Origin: a bacterium
Lineage (GTDB): Bacteria > Joyebacterota > Joyebacteria > Joyebacterales > Joyebacteraceae
Reading direction: 5' to 3'
Length of the DNA stretch: 64,000 bases
Assembly: GCA_025774935.1 (NCBI GenBank)
Contig: JALGZK010000001.1
Coordinates: forward strand, 62,001-126,000
Shown here: positions 32,402-40,718 of the stretch, piece after piece
Numbering within the stretch: the stretch's first letter is position 1
Layout: each line of letters begins with the position of its first letter
Notes under the pieces: generated by a model
Seen by the model: the letters and a program-made list of their open reading frames with translations, nothing else
Told to the model about the DNA's origin: nothing
Database searches by the model: none
Made by a program: the position numbers and the translations under genes

Positions 32402-33781
32402 ATGACAGACAGGCGGGCGGCGGCGGTCGAGCACGCGCGAGCGAACAGCGACAGGATCCTGGAGGAGCTTTCGGACTTCCTCTCGATCCCGTCGATCTCG
32501 AACGACCCTACGAGTGAGTCCGACATCGATGGAGCGGCCAATTGGATGGCGGATCGTCTCCGTGCTCTGGGGCTCGACGACGTCGGCGTGCTTCCCACGG
32601 GCGGCAACCCCGTCGTCTACGGTGAGAGCCTCTCCGCCGGTGATTCCGCGCCCACGGTCCTCGTCTACGGACACTACGACGTGCAGAGCCCGTCCCCGCT
32701 CAAAGGCTGGGACAGCAAGCCCTTCCAGGCGACCGTCCGGGGCGAGAAGCTCTACGCGCGCGGCGCCTCCGACAACAAGGGCCAGATCATGGCCTGCGTC
32801 GCGGCGGTCGAGGCTGCGGCGAGCGCAGGGCCGCTCCCGGTCAACGTCAGGTTCCTGATTGAGGGAGAAGAGGAGATCGGGTCTGTCAACCTTCTGGACT
32901 TCCTGCGGGAGAACAAGTCACGGCTCGGAGCCGACGTCGTCCTGAACCCCGACGCGGGCATGCTCGGTGCGGACAGGCCGACTGTCTACTACGGTCTGCG
33001 CGGGATGTACGTGTGCACCCTCCGCGTGTCCGGCCCCTCGCGGGACCTCCATTCGGGTGGGTACGGCGGCGTCGTCCACAACCCGATCCACGCGCTCAGC
33101 AAGGTCATTGCCGGCATGCACGACTGCGAGCGCCGGGTGGCGCTTCCGTCCTTCTACGACAGCGTGCGGGACATGACGCCGGAGGAGCGCGCCGAGATGG
33201 CGGCGCTTCCGAGGGGAGACGCGTCGTATCTGGAACAGTCAGGAGTGCCCGAGCTCTGGGGGGAGCGGGACTACATCGCGGCCGAGAGGGAGGGCGCGCG
33301 TCCGGCGCTCGACGTCATCAGAATCTCGGGCGGCAGCACGAAGTCGGCCATCCCGATTGCCGCGGAGGCGATCCTCACGGTGCGGCTCGTTCCCGACCAG
33401 TCGCCCGACGAGGTGCACGAACAGCTCCTCCGCTACCTCGAGAGCCACGTACCACCGACGGTGAACTGGGAGGTGCTCGACTGGTCCGGGTTCCCGGCGT
33501 CGCTCACGGACCGGAACTCCGCGGCGGTGCAGTCGCTGAGCGCAGCGATGGAGACGGTGTGGGGACGGAAGCCCGTCTACTACAGGAGCGGTGGGAGCAT
33601 CGCCGCGGTCGGCCAGATGCAGAGCGCGCTGGGTGTCGACTCCCTCCTGACGGGATTCTCGCTCCCGGACGACCACGTGCACGGACCGAACGAGAGGATC
33701 CATCTGCCGACGTGGCGGCGCGGAATCGAGGCCCTCGTCCACTTCCTCTATAATATGGCCGACGGGGCCGCCGCTCAGTAG
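32402..33781 (+). CDS. M20-family metallopeptidase (dipeptidase)
   Basis: 459 aa; AGGGAGAGG before the ATG. LVYGHYDVQSP (H and D ligands), GASDNKGQIMACVAA, IEGEEEIGS (catalytic Glu pair) and FSLPDDHVHGPNER (final His) are the M20 zinc-site segments. Similar to the peptidase M20 'dipeptidase' subgroup (CNDP/PepV-like), releasing amino acids from small peptides. Confidence 0.9.
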   Translation: MTDRRAAAVEHARANSDRILEELSDFLSIPSISNDPTSESDIDGAANWMADRLRALGLDDVGVLPTGGNPVVYGESLSAGDSAPTVLVYGHYDVQSPSPLKGWDSKPFQATVRGEKLYARGASDNKGQIMACVAAVEAAASAGPLPVNVRFLIEGEEEIGSVNLLDFLRENKSRLGADVVLNPDAGMLGADRPTVYYGLRGMYVCTLRVSGPSRDLHSGGYGGVVHNPIHALSKVIAGMHDCERRVALPSFYDSVRDMTPEERAEMAALPRGDASYLEQSGVPELWGERDYIAAEREGARPALDVIRISGGSTKSAIPIAAEAILTVRLVPDQSPDEVHEQLLRYLESHVPPTVNWEVLDWSGFPASLTDRNSAAVQSLSAAMETVWGRKPVYYRSGGSIAAVGQMQSALGVDSLLTGFSLPDDHVHGPNERIHLPTWRRGIEALVHFLYNMADGAAAQ

Positions 33782-33799
33782 CCTCGGGAGGAGGCTCGC

Positions 33800-34339
33800 G
33801 TGCGCCTCGAACTGCTCGCTGCGACGGATGCCGACTACGAGGTGGTGAGGAACCTCGTACCGCTCTACGTCCACGACATCTCCGAGTGGATGGGGTGGGA
33901 CTGCCCGGAGTCGGGGTACTTCGGCGGTTGCGACGATCTGCCGCTGTACTGGGGAATGCCGCCCACGGACCCGCGCTACAGGTGGCCCGGCAGCTGGCGG
34001 GGCTTTCCGTTCATGATCCGGGTGGACGGCCGGCTCGCCGGCTTCGCGCTCGTTCGCAGGCTCCAGGAGGGAGCCCCCCCCGTCTACGAGATCGCCGAGT
34101 TCTTCGTCCTCAGGAAGTACCGCCGGAGCGGAGTGGGTCGAGAGGCTGCGCACGGGATCTTCGACACCCTCGAGGGCAGTTGGGAGGTCAGGGAACTCCT
34201 GGGCAACAGGCCGGCGCAGGACTTCTGGAGGAAGGTCATCTCGGAGTACACGCACGGCGCCTTCGAGGAGACCGTGGAGCCGGCCGTAACGGGTCCCTTC
34301 GAGATGCTGACGCAGAGGTTTACGAGCACCGGAAGTTGA
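33800..34339 (+). CDS. GNAT-family acetyltransferase
   Basis: 179 aa, GTG after GGGAGGAGG. EIAEFFVLRKYRRSGVGREAA is the acetyl-CoA loop; ELLGNRPAQDFWRKVI is a variant end. N-terminal part about 90 aa is typical of predicted acetyltransferases COG5628-like. Substrate unknown. Confidence 0.78.
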   Translation: MRLELLAATDADYEVVRNLVPLYVHDISEWMGWDCPESGYFGGCDDLPLYWGMPPTDPRYRWPGSWRGFPFMIRVDGRLAGFALVRRLQEGAPPVYEIAEFFVLRKYRRSGVGREAAHGIFDTLEGSWEVRELLGNRPAQDFWRKVISEYTHGAFEETVEPAVTGPFEMLTQRFTSTGS

Positions 34340-34388
34340 ACGCGAGCATCGGAAGTGAGACGGGCGGGCAAGCGAAGCGGGAGGCGAC

Positions 34389-34784
34389 GTGACGGGAATC
34401 GACGCGCAGATCACGTTCTGCTACACGCTCGATCTCGCAGGCACGGCGAGGTTCTACGAGGACGTGCTCGGACTGCGGCTCGCGCTCGACCAGGGCGGCT
34501 GCCGCATCTACCGCGTCGCCGGAAGCGCGTACCTCGGCTTCTGTGAGAGGGAGGACGCGGCGCGTCCGGCGGGAGTGCTCTTGACGCTCGTGACCGACGA
34601 CGTCGACGGCTGGCACGAGAGGCTCGCGTCCGCGGGCGTCACGTTCGACAGGCCACCCGCGCACAACCCGGAGTACGCGATCTACCACTGCTTCTGCCGC
34701 GACCCGAACGGCTACGTGATCGAGATCCAGCGTTTCGACGATCCGGCCTGGGACGGATGCGGAAGGGAGGCCGGCGGGGAGTAG
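34389..34784 (+). CDS. VOC (glyoxalase-fold) protein
   Basis: 131 aa. TLDLAGTARFYEDVLGLRL, DDVDGWHERLASAGV and CRDPNGYVIEIQRFDDP are the beta-alpha-beta units of the vicinal-oxygen-chelate superfamily, with His/Glu metal ligands. It ends 4 bases before hgcA, so it may share its transcript. A role in metal resistance (as for some VOC proteins) is speculative. Confidence 0.78.
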   Translation: MTGIDAQITFCYTLDLAGTARFYEDVLGLRLALDQGGCRIYRVAGSAYLGFCEREDAARPAGVLLTLVTDDVDGWHERLASAGVTFDRPPAHNPEYAIYHCFCRDPNGYVIEIQRFDDPAWDGCGREAGGE

Positions 34785-34788
34785 GGCG

Positions 34789-35814
34789 ATGGAGAGCGGA
34801 ACGGCGAGAGAGGTGATGGGCGAGGCGACGAAGCCCGTCGTCCGGCACGCGACCTCCACGATGACCGCCGCGGACTGGTGGGACCACCTCCTTGCGCGGT
34901 GGTCGATCGACCGACAGGGACACCGGGTGGAGCCGGGACTCTACGCCCTCGGGACCCCGGACAGGGCGGCCCCCGTCTTCGTCACCGCGAACTACACGCT
35001 GAGCTTCGACGCTCTCAGGACGGCGGTCGGGGACATCGACTGCTACATCGTCGTCCTCGACACGCTCGGGGTCAACGTCTGGTGCGCGGCCGGGAAGGGG
35101 ACGTTCGGGACCGACGAGCTCGTCCGCAGGGTCGAGGCGACCGGACTCGCCGACGTGGTGGACCACAGGCGACTCATCGTGCCACAGCTCGGCGCGACCG
35201 GGGTCGCAGCACACGAGGTCACGAGGAGGACAGGCTTCCGCGTGGAGTACGGACCCGTGCGCGCCGCGGACATCCCGGAGTACCTGGAGCTCGGCGAGGC
35301 GACGGCGGCGATGCGGCGGATGACCTTCCCGCTCAAGGACCGCCTGGTGCTCATCCCCGTGGACCTCGTGAAGGCGCTTCCGTTCGGGCTCGGGGCGGCG
35401 ATCCTGCTCTACTTCCTCGGGGGCCCCCTTCTCGCCTGGGCTGCCCTCACGGCGGTTCTGGCGGGAGCCGTCCTCTTCCCGATCCTCCTCCCGTGGCTCC
35501 CGACCCCCAATTTCAGCACGAAGGGGCTCATTCTCGGGGTCGTCGCGGCGGTGCCGTTTCTGGTAGGCTGGTTGGGTGGGCGGCAGGAACTCGGGCCGTG
35601 GTTCCTCTACGGGGGTGCCCTTGCGCTCCTGCTCACGATGCCCCCGGTGACCGCCTACATAGCCCTGAACTTCACCGGCTCGACGACGTACACCTCGAAG
35701 ACCGGCGTCGAGAGGGAGATACGGAGGTACATCCCCGCCATGGTCTGGACGTTCGGGGCGGGCCTCGTGCTCGCGATCGTCCTCGCCGTGGCGGCGAAGG
35801 TCGGAGGGCGATGA
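34789..35814 (+). CDS. hgcA: HgcA: corrinoid protein for mercury methylation
   Basis: 341 aa; GGGGAG 7 bases before ATG. Residues about 50-165 form the corrinoid (CdhD/CFeSP-like) domain with the HgcA-diagnostic cap-helix motif NVWCAAGK at 96-103; C99 is the predicted lower axial thiolate of the cobalamin cobalt. Residues about 190-340 contain about five membrane helices ending with NFTGSTTYTSKTGVEREI, a further HgcA hallmark. HgcA donates a methyl carbanion equivalent from methyl-cobalamin to Hg(II). The ATGA overlap with hgcB shows translational coupling. The protein would sit in the inner membrane with the corrinoid domain in the cytoplasm. The motif and partner make the assignment strong; activity is untested. 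Confidence 0.93.
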   Translation: MESGTAREVMGEATKPVVRHATSTMTAADWWDHLLARWSIDRQGHRVEPGLYALGTPDRAAPVFVTANYTLSFDALRTAVGDIDCYIVVLDTLGVNVWCAAGKGTFGTDELVRRVEATGLADVVDHRRLIVPQLGATGVAAHEVTRRTGFRVEYGPVRAADIPEYLELGEATAAMRRMTFPLKDRLVLIPVDLVKALPFGLGAAILLYFLGGPLLAWAALTAVLAGAVLFPILLPWLPTPNFSTKGLILGVVAAVPFLVGWLGGRQELGPWFLYGGALALLLTMPPVTAYIALNFTGSTTYTSKTGVEREIRRYIPAMVWTFGAGLVLAIVLAVAAKVGGR

Positions 35815-36233
35815 TGTACGACGCCTACGCGACGAATACACTCGAATACGACCCGACGCTCTGCGCCGGCTGCTGGACGTGCATGGCCGTCTGTCCGCAC
35901 GAGGTCTTCGCGCGGGAGAACGGCGTCGTCCGGGTCGCCCACGCGCCTTCGTGCATGGAGTGCGGCGCGTGCCAGCTGAACTGCCCGACCGGGGCGCTCA
36001 AGGTAGACAGCGGGGTGGGCTGCGCGTACGCCATCATCTGGTCCGCTCTCACCGGGCGGGATGACCTGAGCTGCTGCGGGGACAGGGCGCCCAGCTCGCG
36101 CGGAGGAGACGCAGAGGCCGCTCAGGAGCAGTCCCGGCCCGCAGGGTGCTGCGGAGAGCCGGTGCAGGAGAGCGCGGCTTCGTCCCCGGAGGGGGCGAAG
36201 CCGGGCGACGATGGCGACTGCTGCTGCGGGTGA
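35811..36233 (+). CDS. hgcB: HgcB: 2x[4Fe-4S] ferredoxin partner of HgcA, with extended Cys-rich tail
   Basis: 140 aa; ATG overlaps the hgcA stop. Two [4Fe-4S] motifs at C18-C21-C24-C28 (CAGCWTCMAVCP) and C48-C51-C54-C58 (CMECGACQLNCP), then GVGCAYA whose C71 matches the strictly conserved extra Cys of HgcB. HgcB reduces the HgcA corrinoid and may hand over Hg(II) via C-terminal vicinal Cys. Typical HgcB is about 95 aa; this one has a 50-residue tail with three Cys clusters (CC at 88-89 and 113-114, CCC at 137-139), which is unusual and could chelate several Hg ions. Confidence 0.93.
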   Translation: MMYDAYATNTLEYDPTLCAGCWTCMAVCPHEVFARENGVVRVAHAPSCMECGACQLNCPTGALKVDSGVGCAYAIIWSALTGRDDLSCCGDRAPSSRGGDAEAAQEQSRPAGCCGEPVQESAASSPEGAKPGDDGDCCCG

Positions 36234-36318
36234 CGAACTGGATTCGATGAATGTGAGTCGGAAGAGCCGACGCCGCGGGGGGACGATCGTCTCCCGTCGG
36301 GCTTCACTGGGAGGTGTC

Positions 36319-36780
36319 ATGAGATCGACGCGCACCGGAAGGGCGCTGGGGTGCCTGCTCGTGCTCGCACTGGCCGCCGTCCCGCTCGGAGGATGCTCGG
36401 AGAAGAACGGCGGCGAGCCGACGACGGAGACTGTCCAGACCGAGAAGAAGGGCGTCTCACGGATAACGCCTGAGGAAGTGAAGGCGCGGATGGACGGCGG
36501 GGAGACGTTCGTGTTCGTCGACTCACGGAGCGCGCAGTCCTGGAAGGGATCGACGAAGAAGCTCCCGGGAGCCATCCGTGTTCCCTCCAGCGAGGTTGCA
36601 GAGCATCTCGACGAGATCCCCAGGGAGGGCGTTGTCGTCGTCTACTGCACGTGACACAACGAGGGATCCAGCGCCCGTGTGGCGCTCGAGCTCATGGGGG
36701 AAGGCTGGGAGAACGCCTACGCGCTCAGGGGCGGGTACGGGGCCTGGGTCGAGGGAGGACTCCCGGTGGAGGACAAGTAG
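36319..36780 (+). CDS. Rhodanese-domain lipoprotein with catalytic Sec (in-frame TGA)
   Basis: 153 residues from ATG 36319 (GGGAGGTG upstream). Signal peptide ends in the lipobox GGC (LGGC), giving a lipid-anchored periplasmic protein. Rhodanese core: ITPEEVKARMDGGETFVFVDSRS, PGAIRVPSSEV and VVVVYCTU. TGA 36652-36654 (residue 112) is followed in frame by HNEGSSARVALELM and YALRGGYGAWVEGGLP up to TAG 36778. U112 occupies the catalytic Cys position of the CxxxxSS loop (compare GlpE); C110 is an extra neighbour, so the site is CxU. Without the Sec reading the protein would end before the active site. Lies 85 bases after hgcB. Confidence 0.87.
36661..36693 (+). promoter_or_regulatory. Candidate bacterial SECIS hairpin of the rhodanese gene
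   Basis: AGCGCC (36670-36675) pairs perfectly with GGCGCT (36681-36686) around a CGTGT loop; outer GAG (36661-36663) faces CTC (36691-36693). It begins 6 bases after the TGA. Loop and flanks share CCGTGTGG with the SelW-like gene. Confidence 0.62.
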
Positions 36781-36855
36781 GGAAGGCCCGGGCAGGACGG
36801 CGACGGAAGGACGGAGACGGGTCGAGCGGGTCGGGCCGGATGATGGGAGAGCACC

Positions 36856-37935
36856 ATGTCGGACGACGTCTACAGCAAGCTCGCGGAGCGTCTCGACGAG
36901 ATCCCGAACGGGTTCACGCGCACCGAGAGCGGAATCGAGCTCAGGCTCCTCGCGAAGATGTACGAGCCCCTCGAAGCGGAGACCGCCTCGGCCATGCGCC
37001 TCACGCCTGAGCCTCCCGCTGCGATCGGCGAGCGAGTGGGACTCGATGCCGAGGCGGCAGCCGAACGGCTCGCGGCCATGAGGAAGCGTGGGCTGATTCG
37101 CGCGTCCCGGGGGGACGCCGGTCCGCTCTACGGACTCATGCCGTTCGCGGTGGGCGTCTACGAGGACCAGCTCGGGCGTATGGATGAGGAGATGGCCTCG
37201 CTCTTCGAGCAGTACTACCAGGAGTCGAGGGGCGGCATCATGACGCAGGGCGAGCCGGCCCTTCACCGCGTAATCCCCGTCGAGCAGTCGGTCCCCGTCG
37301 ACATCGAGGTCTTCCCATACGAGCGCGCCACGGAGATGCTGGAGCGCGCGCGCGCGTGGGGCGTCCGTGACTGCATCTGCCGCGTCCAACAGAAGAAGAT
37401 CGGGAAGGGCTGTGACAGCCCCATCGACAACTGCATCGTCTTCGCGCCCGTTCCGGGCGTGTTCGACAAGAGCGAGGAGATACGCGTCCTCTCGAAAGAG
37501 GAAGCCCTCGGCATCCTCGCCGAGGCGGCGGACGCCGGGCTCGTGCACTCCACGTCGAACCAGCAGGACCAGATTCACTACATCTGCAACTGCTGCACGT
37601 GCTGCTGCGGAATCCTCCGTGGGGTGGCGGAGTTCGCGATCCCGACCGCCGTGGCGCGTTCGGACTTCCAGATGACCGTTGACGACGGGGCGTGCGTCGC
37701 GTGTGGCGCCTGCCTCGACCGGTGTCGCTTCGGGGCCATGAGCGTCGACGATGTGTGCGCCGTGGACGAGACTCGCTGCGTCGGGTGCGGCGTCTGCGTG
37801 ACGGCGTGTCCGGCGGACGCGCTCGTGCTCAGGCGGCGGCCCGAGGGACAGGTCGACGCACCACCGGCGAACGGACGCGCGTGGATGGCGGAGCGTGCGA
37901 AGAACCGCGGCAAGTCGATGGAAGGTATCCTCTAG
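36856..37935 (+). CDS. Winged-helix / Cys-rich / 2x[4Fe-4S] ferredoxin protein
   Basis: 359 aa. An N-terminal winged-helix-like part (residues about 1-90: IELRLLAKMYEPLEAETASAM, ERVGLDAEAAAERLAAMRKRGLI) is followed by Cys-rich segments DCICRVQQKKIGKGCDSP...NC and ICNCCTCCCGILR, then two ferredoxin motifs CVACGACLDRCRFGAM and CVGCGVCVTACPADAL. Similar proteins in anaerobes are annotated only as 4Fe-4S proteins. A paralogue without the winged helix is at 53269. May sense or transfer electrons; role unknown. 75 bases after the Sec-rhodanese gene. Confidence 0.72.
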   Translation: MSDDVYSKLAERLDEIPNGFTRTESGIELRLLAKMYEPLEAETASAMRLTPEPPAAIGERVGLDAEAAAERLAAMRKRGLIRASRGDAGPLYGLMPFAVGVYEDQLGRMDEEMASLFEQYYQESRGGIMTQGEPALHRVIPVEQSVPVDIEVFPYERATEMLERARAWGVRDCICRVQQKKIGKGCDSPIDNCIVFAPVPGVFDKSEEIRVLSKEEALGILAEAADAGLVHSTSNQQDQIHYICNCCTCCCGILRGVAEFAIPTAVARSDFQMTVDDGACVACGACLDRCRFGAMSVDDVCAVDETRCVGCGVCVTACPADALVLRRRPEGQVDAPPANGRAWMAERAKNRGKSMEGIL

Positions 37936-37943
37936 GACGAACA

Positions 37944-37963
37944 CGCGCCGGGCACCCGGCGCG
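37944..37963 (+). terminator. Perfect inverted repeat, possible terminator
   Basis: CGCGCCGGG-CA-CCCGGCGCG just after the ferredoxin gene, without a clear T-run. Could be a factor-dependent terminator or mRNA-stabilising hairpin. Confidence 0.4.
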
Positions 37964-38046
37964 ATACTGGACTCGAGACGAGAGAGCATCAAGAGCGCTG
38001 CACCGAATGAGAAGCGACGGTTCGCATCCGGCCGAGGAGGTTGGCG

Positions 38047-38235
38047 GTGCTGAATCTCATGAAGGTGTTGGTAGTGCTCGCCGCGCTGGCGTTCGTCATC
38101 GCGCTCATCGGATCGCTCACGGGGTTCTTCTTCTTGAACGTGAGCCCCGAGGGCTACTCGAGAGCGTGCACGAACCTCGCGCTCATCGCGATCGCGCTCA
38201 AGTTCGCGTTCATCGCGGACAAGAAGCCCGTCTGA
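38047..38235 (+). CDS. Small two-helix membrane protein
   Basis: 62 aa from GTG 38047, 6 bases after GAGGAGG (TTG 38041 is too close). Two hydrophobic stretches (VLVVLAALAFVIALIGSLTG and ACTNLALIAIALKFAFIAD). Function unknown. Confidence 0.55.
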   Translation: MLNLMKVLVVLAALAFVIALIGSLTGFFFLNVSPEGYSRACTNLALIAIALKFAFIADKKPV

Positions 38236-38260
38236 CCGAGAGGGCGGCAGGCAGCGCGTA

Positions 38261-38725
38261 ATGGTGACGATCCGCCGGGCCTCGACGGCTGAGGACGTGG
38301 CGACGGCGCGGTCGCTCGTGGAGGAGTATGCCGCGGCGCTCGCGTTCGGCCTCGAGTTCCAGGACTTCGAGCAGGAGCTGGAGGGGTTCCCGGGGGAGTA
38401 CGGGCCGCCGGCGGGTGCCATTCTGCTCGCCGAACTCGGGGGCGAGGCGCTCGGCTGCGTGTGCCTGAGGCGTCTCTCCCATGGCGTCTGCGAGATGAAG
38501 CGCCTCTATGTGCGCCCGTCGGGCCGTGGGTCAGGAGCCGGTCGGGCGCTGGCGGAGGCGCTGCTCGAAGAGGGCCGGCGGCTCGGCTATGCGCGCATGC
38601 GGCTCGACACGGTCGAAGCCATGAAGGCGGCGAACGCGCTCTACCGATCTCTCGGCTTCCGAGAGATCGAACCGTACAGGGCGAATCCAATCGAGGGAGC
38701 GACGTTCTTCGAGCGGGACCTGTGA
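38261..38725 (+). CDS. GNAT acetyltransferase
   Basis: 154 aa. CEMKRLYVRPSGRGSGAGRAL is the acetyl-CoA loop; MKAANALYRSLGFREIEPY ends it; the CEMKRLYV start is typical of MarR-associated and amino-acid-type GNATs. Substrate unknown. Confidence 0.85.
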   Translation: MVTIRRASTAEDVATARSLVEEYAAALAFGLEFQDFEQELEGFPGEYGPPAGAILLAELGGEALGCVCLRRLSHGVCEMKRLYVRPSGRGSGAGRALAEALLEEGRRLGYARMRLDTVEAMKAANALYRSLGFREIEPYRANPIEGATFFERDL

Positions 38726-38780
38726 CCGCGGACCTCTCTTGTGGAGGCCGCGCGGCGGCCGACGGACACGAGGACGGGCA

Positions 38781-39254
38781 GTGGCCGACAAGGCGTTCCA
38801 GGACTTCTACCCGGGAGACTTCGCGCAGTGCTACGGCTGCGGGAGGTTGAACGAGGACGGTCTTCAGCTCAAGAGCTACTGGGACGGCGGCGAGACCGTG
38901 TGCCGATTCACGCCGCGCCCGTACCACACGGCGGTTCCCGGGTATGTGTACGGTGGCCTCATCGCATCCCTCATCGACTGCCACTGCACCGGTACGGCGG
39001 CCGCCGCGGCGGCGCGTGCCGAGGACCGCGCGATCGACTCCGATCCCCCGTTCCGGTTCGTGACCGCGTCGCTCAAGGTCGACTACCTGAAGCCCACGCC
39101 GCTCGGTCCAGAGCTGGAGGTCCGGGCGAGGGTCGACGAGATGAAGGGGCGGAAGGTCGTCATGAGCGCCAGCGTGTCCGCCGAGGGTGAGGTCTGCGCG
39201 CGGGGTGAGGTCGTGGCGATCCTCATCCCGGGGAGCCTCGCCGGGGGCGAATAG
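38781..39254 (+). CDS. PaaI-like hotdog thioesterase
   Basis: 157 aa, GTG start. QCYGCGRLNEDGLQLKSYWDGG, then YHTAVPGYVYGGLIASLIDCH (the hotdog helix) and SLKVDYLKPTPLG match the PaaI/4HBT hotdog family with an N-terminal CxxC-type CYGCG. Likely hydrolyses an acyl-CoA. Confidence 0.82.
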   Translation: MADKAFQDFYPGDFAQCYGCGRLNEDGLQLKSYWDGGETVCRFTPRPYHTAVPGYVYGGLIASLIDCHCTGTAAAAAARAEDRAIDSDPPFRFVTASLKVDYLKPTPLGPELEVRARVDEMKGRKVVMSASVSAEGEVCARGEVVAILIPGSLAGGE

Positions 39255-39291
39255 AACCGCTGCGAGCGCGCACCGTTACGGAGAGGGAGGT

Positions 39292-39633
39292 GTGTCTCTG
39301 AGGACCGTGATCATCTTGAAAAGCGAGACGTTCGGCGACGCGCCCGAGGAACTGGGCAGCAAGCTCATGGGATCGTTCCTGCGGAAGCTCTGGGCGTCCG
39401 ATGAGAAGCCAGACGCGATCGTCTTCTACGGCACGGGCGTCAAGCTCCTCGTGGTCGGCTCGCACGTAATGGACGCGCTCGACGGCCTCTTCGACGCGGG
39501 CGTCGACCTCGTCGCATGCGGGACGTGCGCCGGGTACTTCAAGATCAGGGACGCGATAGCGGTAGGACGCGTGAGCGACATGCCCGAGATCATCTCGATC
39601 GTCATGGGGGCCGATAAGGTCGTGACGATGTAG
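39292..39633 (+). CDS. YedF-type selenium-linked DsrE/F-fold protein (C-terminal domain only)
   Basis: 113 aa from GTG 39292; GGGAGG lies so close that CTG 39298 is a possible start instead. VIILKSETFG, EELGSKLMGSFLRKL, AIVFYGTGVKLLV, VDLVACGTCAGYF and DAIAVGRVSDM follow the C-terminal domain of the YedF 'sulfurtransferase-like selenium metabolism protein'. The usual N-terminal TusA domain is missing. YedF occurs with Sec use in genomes, which fits the three predicted selenoproteins here. Confidence 0.78.
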   Translation: MSLRTVIILKSETFGDAPEELGSKLMGSFLRKLWASDEKPDAIVFYGTGVKLLVVGSHVMDALDGLFDAGVDLVACGTCAGYFKIRDAIAVGRVSDMPEIISIVMGADKVVTM

Positions 39634-39669
39634 GCAGAGGCCGCGCGGGCGGCCGAGGGGGATACGCAC

Positions 39670-40137
39670 ATGACCACGAGGACGAAGGTCCTGCTGTTGG
39701 CTGCGCTGGCCGCCATCGCCGTCGCTTGCGGAGGGTGCGCCGCGGGCTCGGAGCGCTTCGTGGCGCAGGACGCGGGGTTCTGGATGGGGCTCTGGCACGG
39801 CCTCATTATCATCATCACGTTCATCATCAGCCTCTTCAGCGACACCGTTCGGATCTACGAGTCGCACAACACCGGAGCGCTCTACGATCTCGGATACGTC
39901 ATCGGCGTCATGATCGCGCTCGGTGGCTCGTGTCGGCAGACATTGAGGACGCGCCGCAAGAAGCGACAGCGGGAGAAGGAGTGGGAGGAGATCGCCGAGC
40001 GCGTCGAGAAGAAGGTGCGGAAGGGCGTGAAGGCCTGGCTGGACGAGACGGAGAAGGAAGACCGCGAGTGGGAGGAGATCGCGTCGAAGATCGAGGCCAG
40101 GATCAAGCGCGAGCTCTCCGATTGGGGCGACGAGTAG
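39670..40137 (+). CDS. Membrane lipoprotein-like protein with charged tail
   Basis: 155 aa. Starts with a signal-like segment ending in CGGC (possible lipobox). A second hydrophobic segment (WHGLIIIITFIISLFSDTVRIYE) and then ALYDLGYVIGVMIALGGS. The last 70 residues are a charged helix (EEIAERVEKKVRKGVKAWLD). I recall similar small membrane proteins in many bacteria, but without a known function. Confidence 0.6.
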   Translation: MTTRTKVLLLAALAAIAVACGGCAAGSERFVAQDAGFWMGLWHGLIIIITFIISLFSDTVRIYESHNTGALYDLGYVIGVMIALGGSCRQTLRTRRKKRQREKEWEEIAERVEKKVRKGVKAWLDETEKEDREWEEIASKIEARIKRELSDWGDE

Positions 40138-40262
40138 CCGCCTCGAGTGTGGGGGGTGTAGATCGGCGTTAATCGCTCCCTTCGCGCCGGGTGTCCGATA
40201 CTGCGTGAGTCACTGAGGAGATGCATGGGGGCCTCGCGCGGACCCCGGGAAAGGGGAAGGCT

Positions 40263-40643
40263 ATGGAGAAGCACATCACCCTCCTCGGCGTGCTGCACAT
40301 CGTGTACCACGCCCTGGGGCTGCTCATCGGTGTCCTCATCGTCAGCCTCCTGGGCTGGATCGTCCACTTCGTCGGAGAGCCTGAGGTGTCTTCGATCCTG
40401 GGGATGGTCATGAGCATCATCGCGTTCTTCATGATCGTCATCTCGGTCCCGGGGATCATCGCCGGGATCGGGCTCGTGAAGAGGCGCCCCTGGTCCCGCA
40501 TCCTGGCGCTCGTGATCGGGATCATCGACCTCCTCGACATCCCGCTCGGGACCGCCCTCGGCGTGTACACGATCTGGGTGCTCATGAGCGACGAATCGGT
40601 TCCCCTGTTCCCGTCCCAGCCGCAGGTCCAGGCCAGTTCATAG
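40263..40643 (+). CDS. Small integral membrane protein
   Basis: 126 aa; GGGGAAGG upstream of ATG 40263. About four helices. Pattern LLGVLHIVYHALGLLIGVLI, then SVPGIIAGIGLVKRRPWSRILALV is common in DUF4064-like or related small membrane proteins. Function unknown. Confidence 0.65.
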   Translation: MEKHITLLGVLHIVYHALGLLIGVLIVSLLGWIVHFVGEPEVSSILGMVMSIIAFFMIVISVPGIIAGIGLVKRRPWSRILALVIGIIDLLDIPLGTALGVYTIWVLMSDESVPLFPSQPQVQASS

Positions 40644-40675
40644 CCTGGTAGCCGCGCGGGGTGGATGACGTTTCG

Positions 40676-40712
40676 AAGGCCGGTCATCCGGGCTCTGCCC
40701 GGGGCCGGCCTT
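40676..40712 (+). terminator. Intrinsic-terminator-like hairpin
   Basis: AAGGCCGG (40676-40683) pairs with CCGGCCTT (40705-40712), enclosing CCGGG-CTCTG-CCCGG. Followed by a short pyrimidine run (CCTGTCTT). Ends transcription of the membrane-protein gene; the glnS promoter begins a few bases later. Confidence 0.6.
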
Positions 40713-40718
40713 CCTGTC

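Noticed and set aside
34389-34784. The VOC protein as an organomercurial lyase or similar mercury gene.
   Set aside because: It has the glyoxalase fold pattern and no MerB signature; proximity to hgcA alone is not enough.
36231-36270. Sec readthrough of the hgcB TGA.
   Set aside because: HgcB is complete and ends in a Cys cluster as expected; downstream codons show no homology.
36211-36654. Rhodanese gene as a pseudogene truncated at the TGA.
   Set aside because: The frame after the TGA encodes the rest of the rhodanese domain to a normal end, the TGA replaces precisely the catalytic residue, and a hairpin follows. Sec is the simpler reading.
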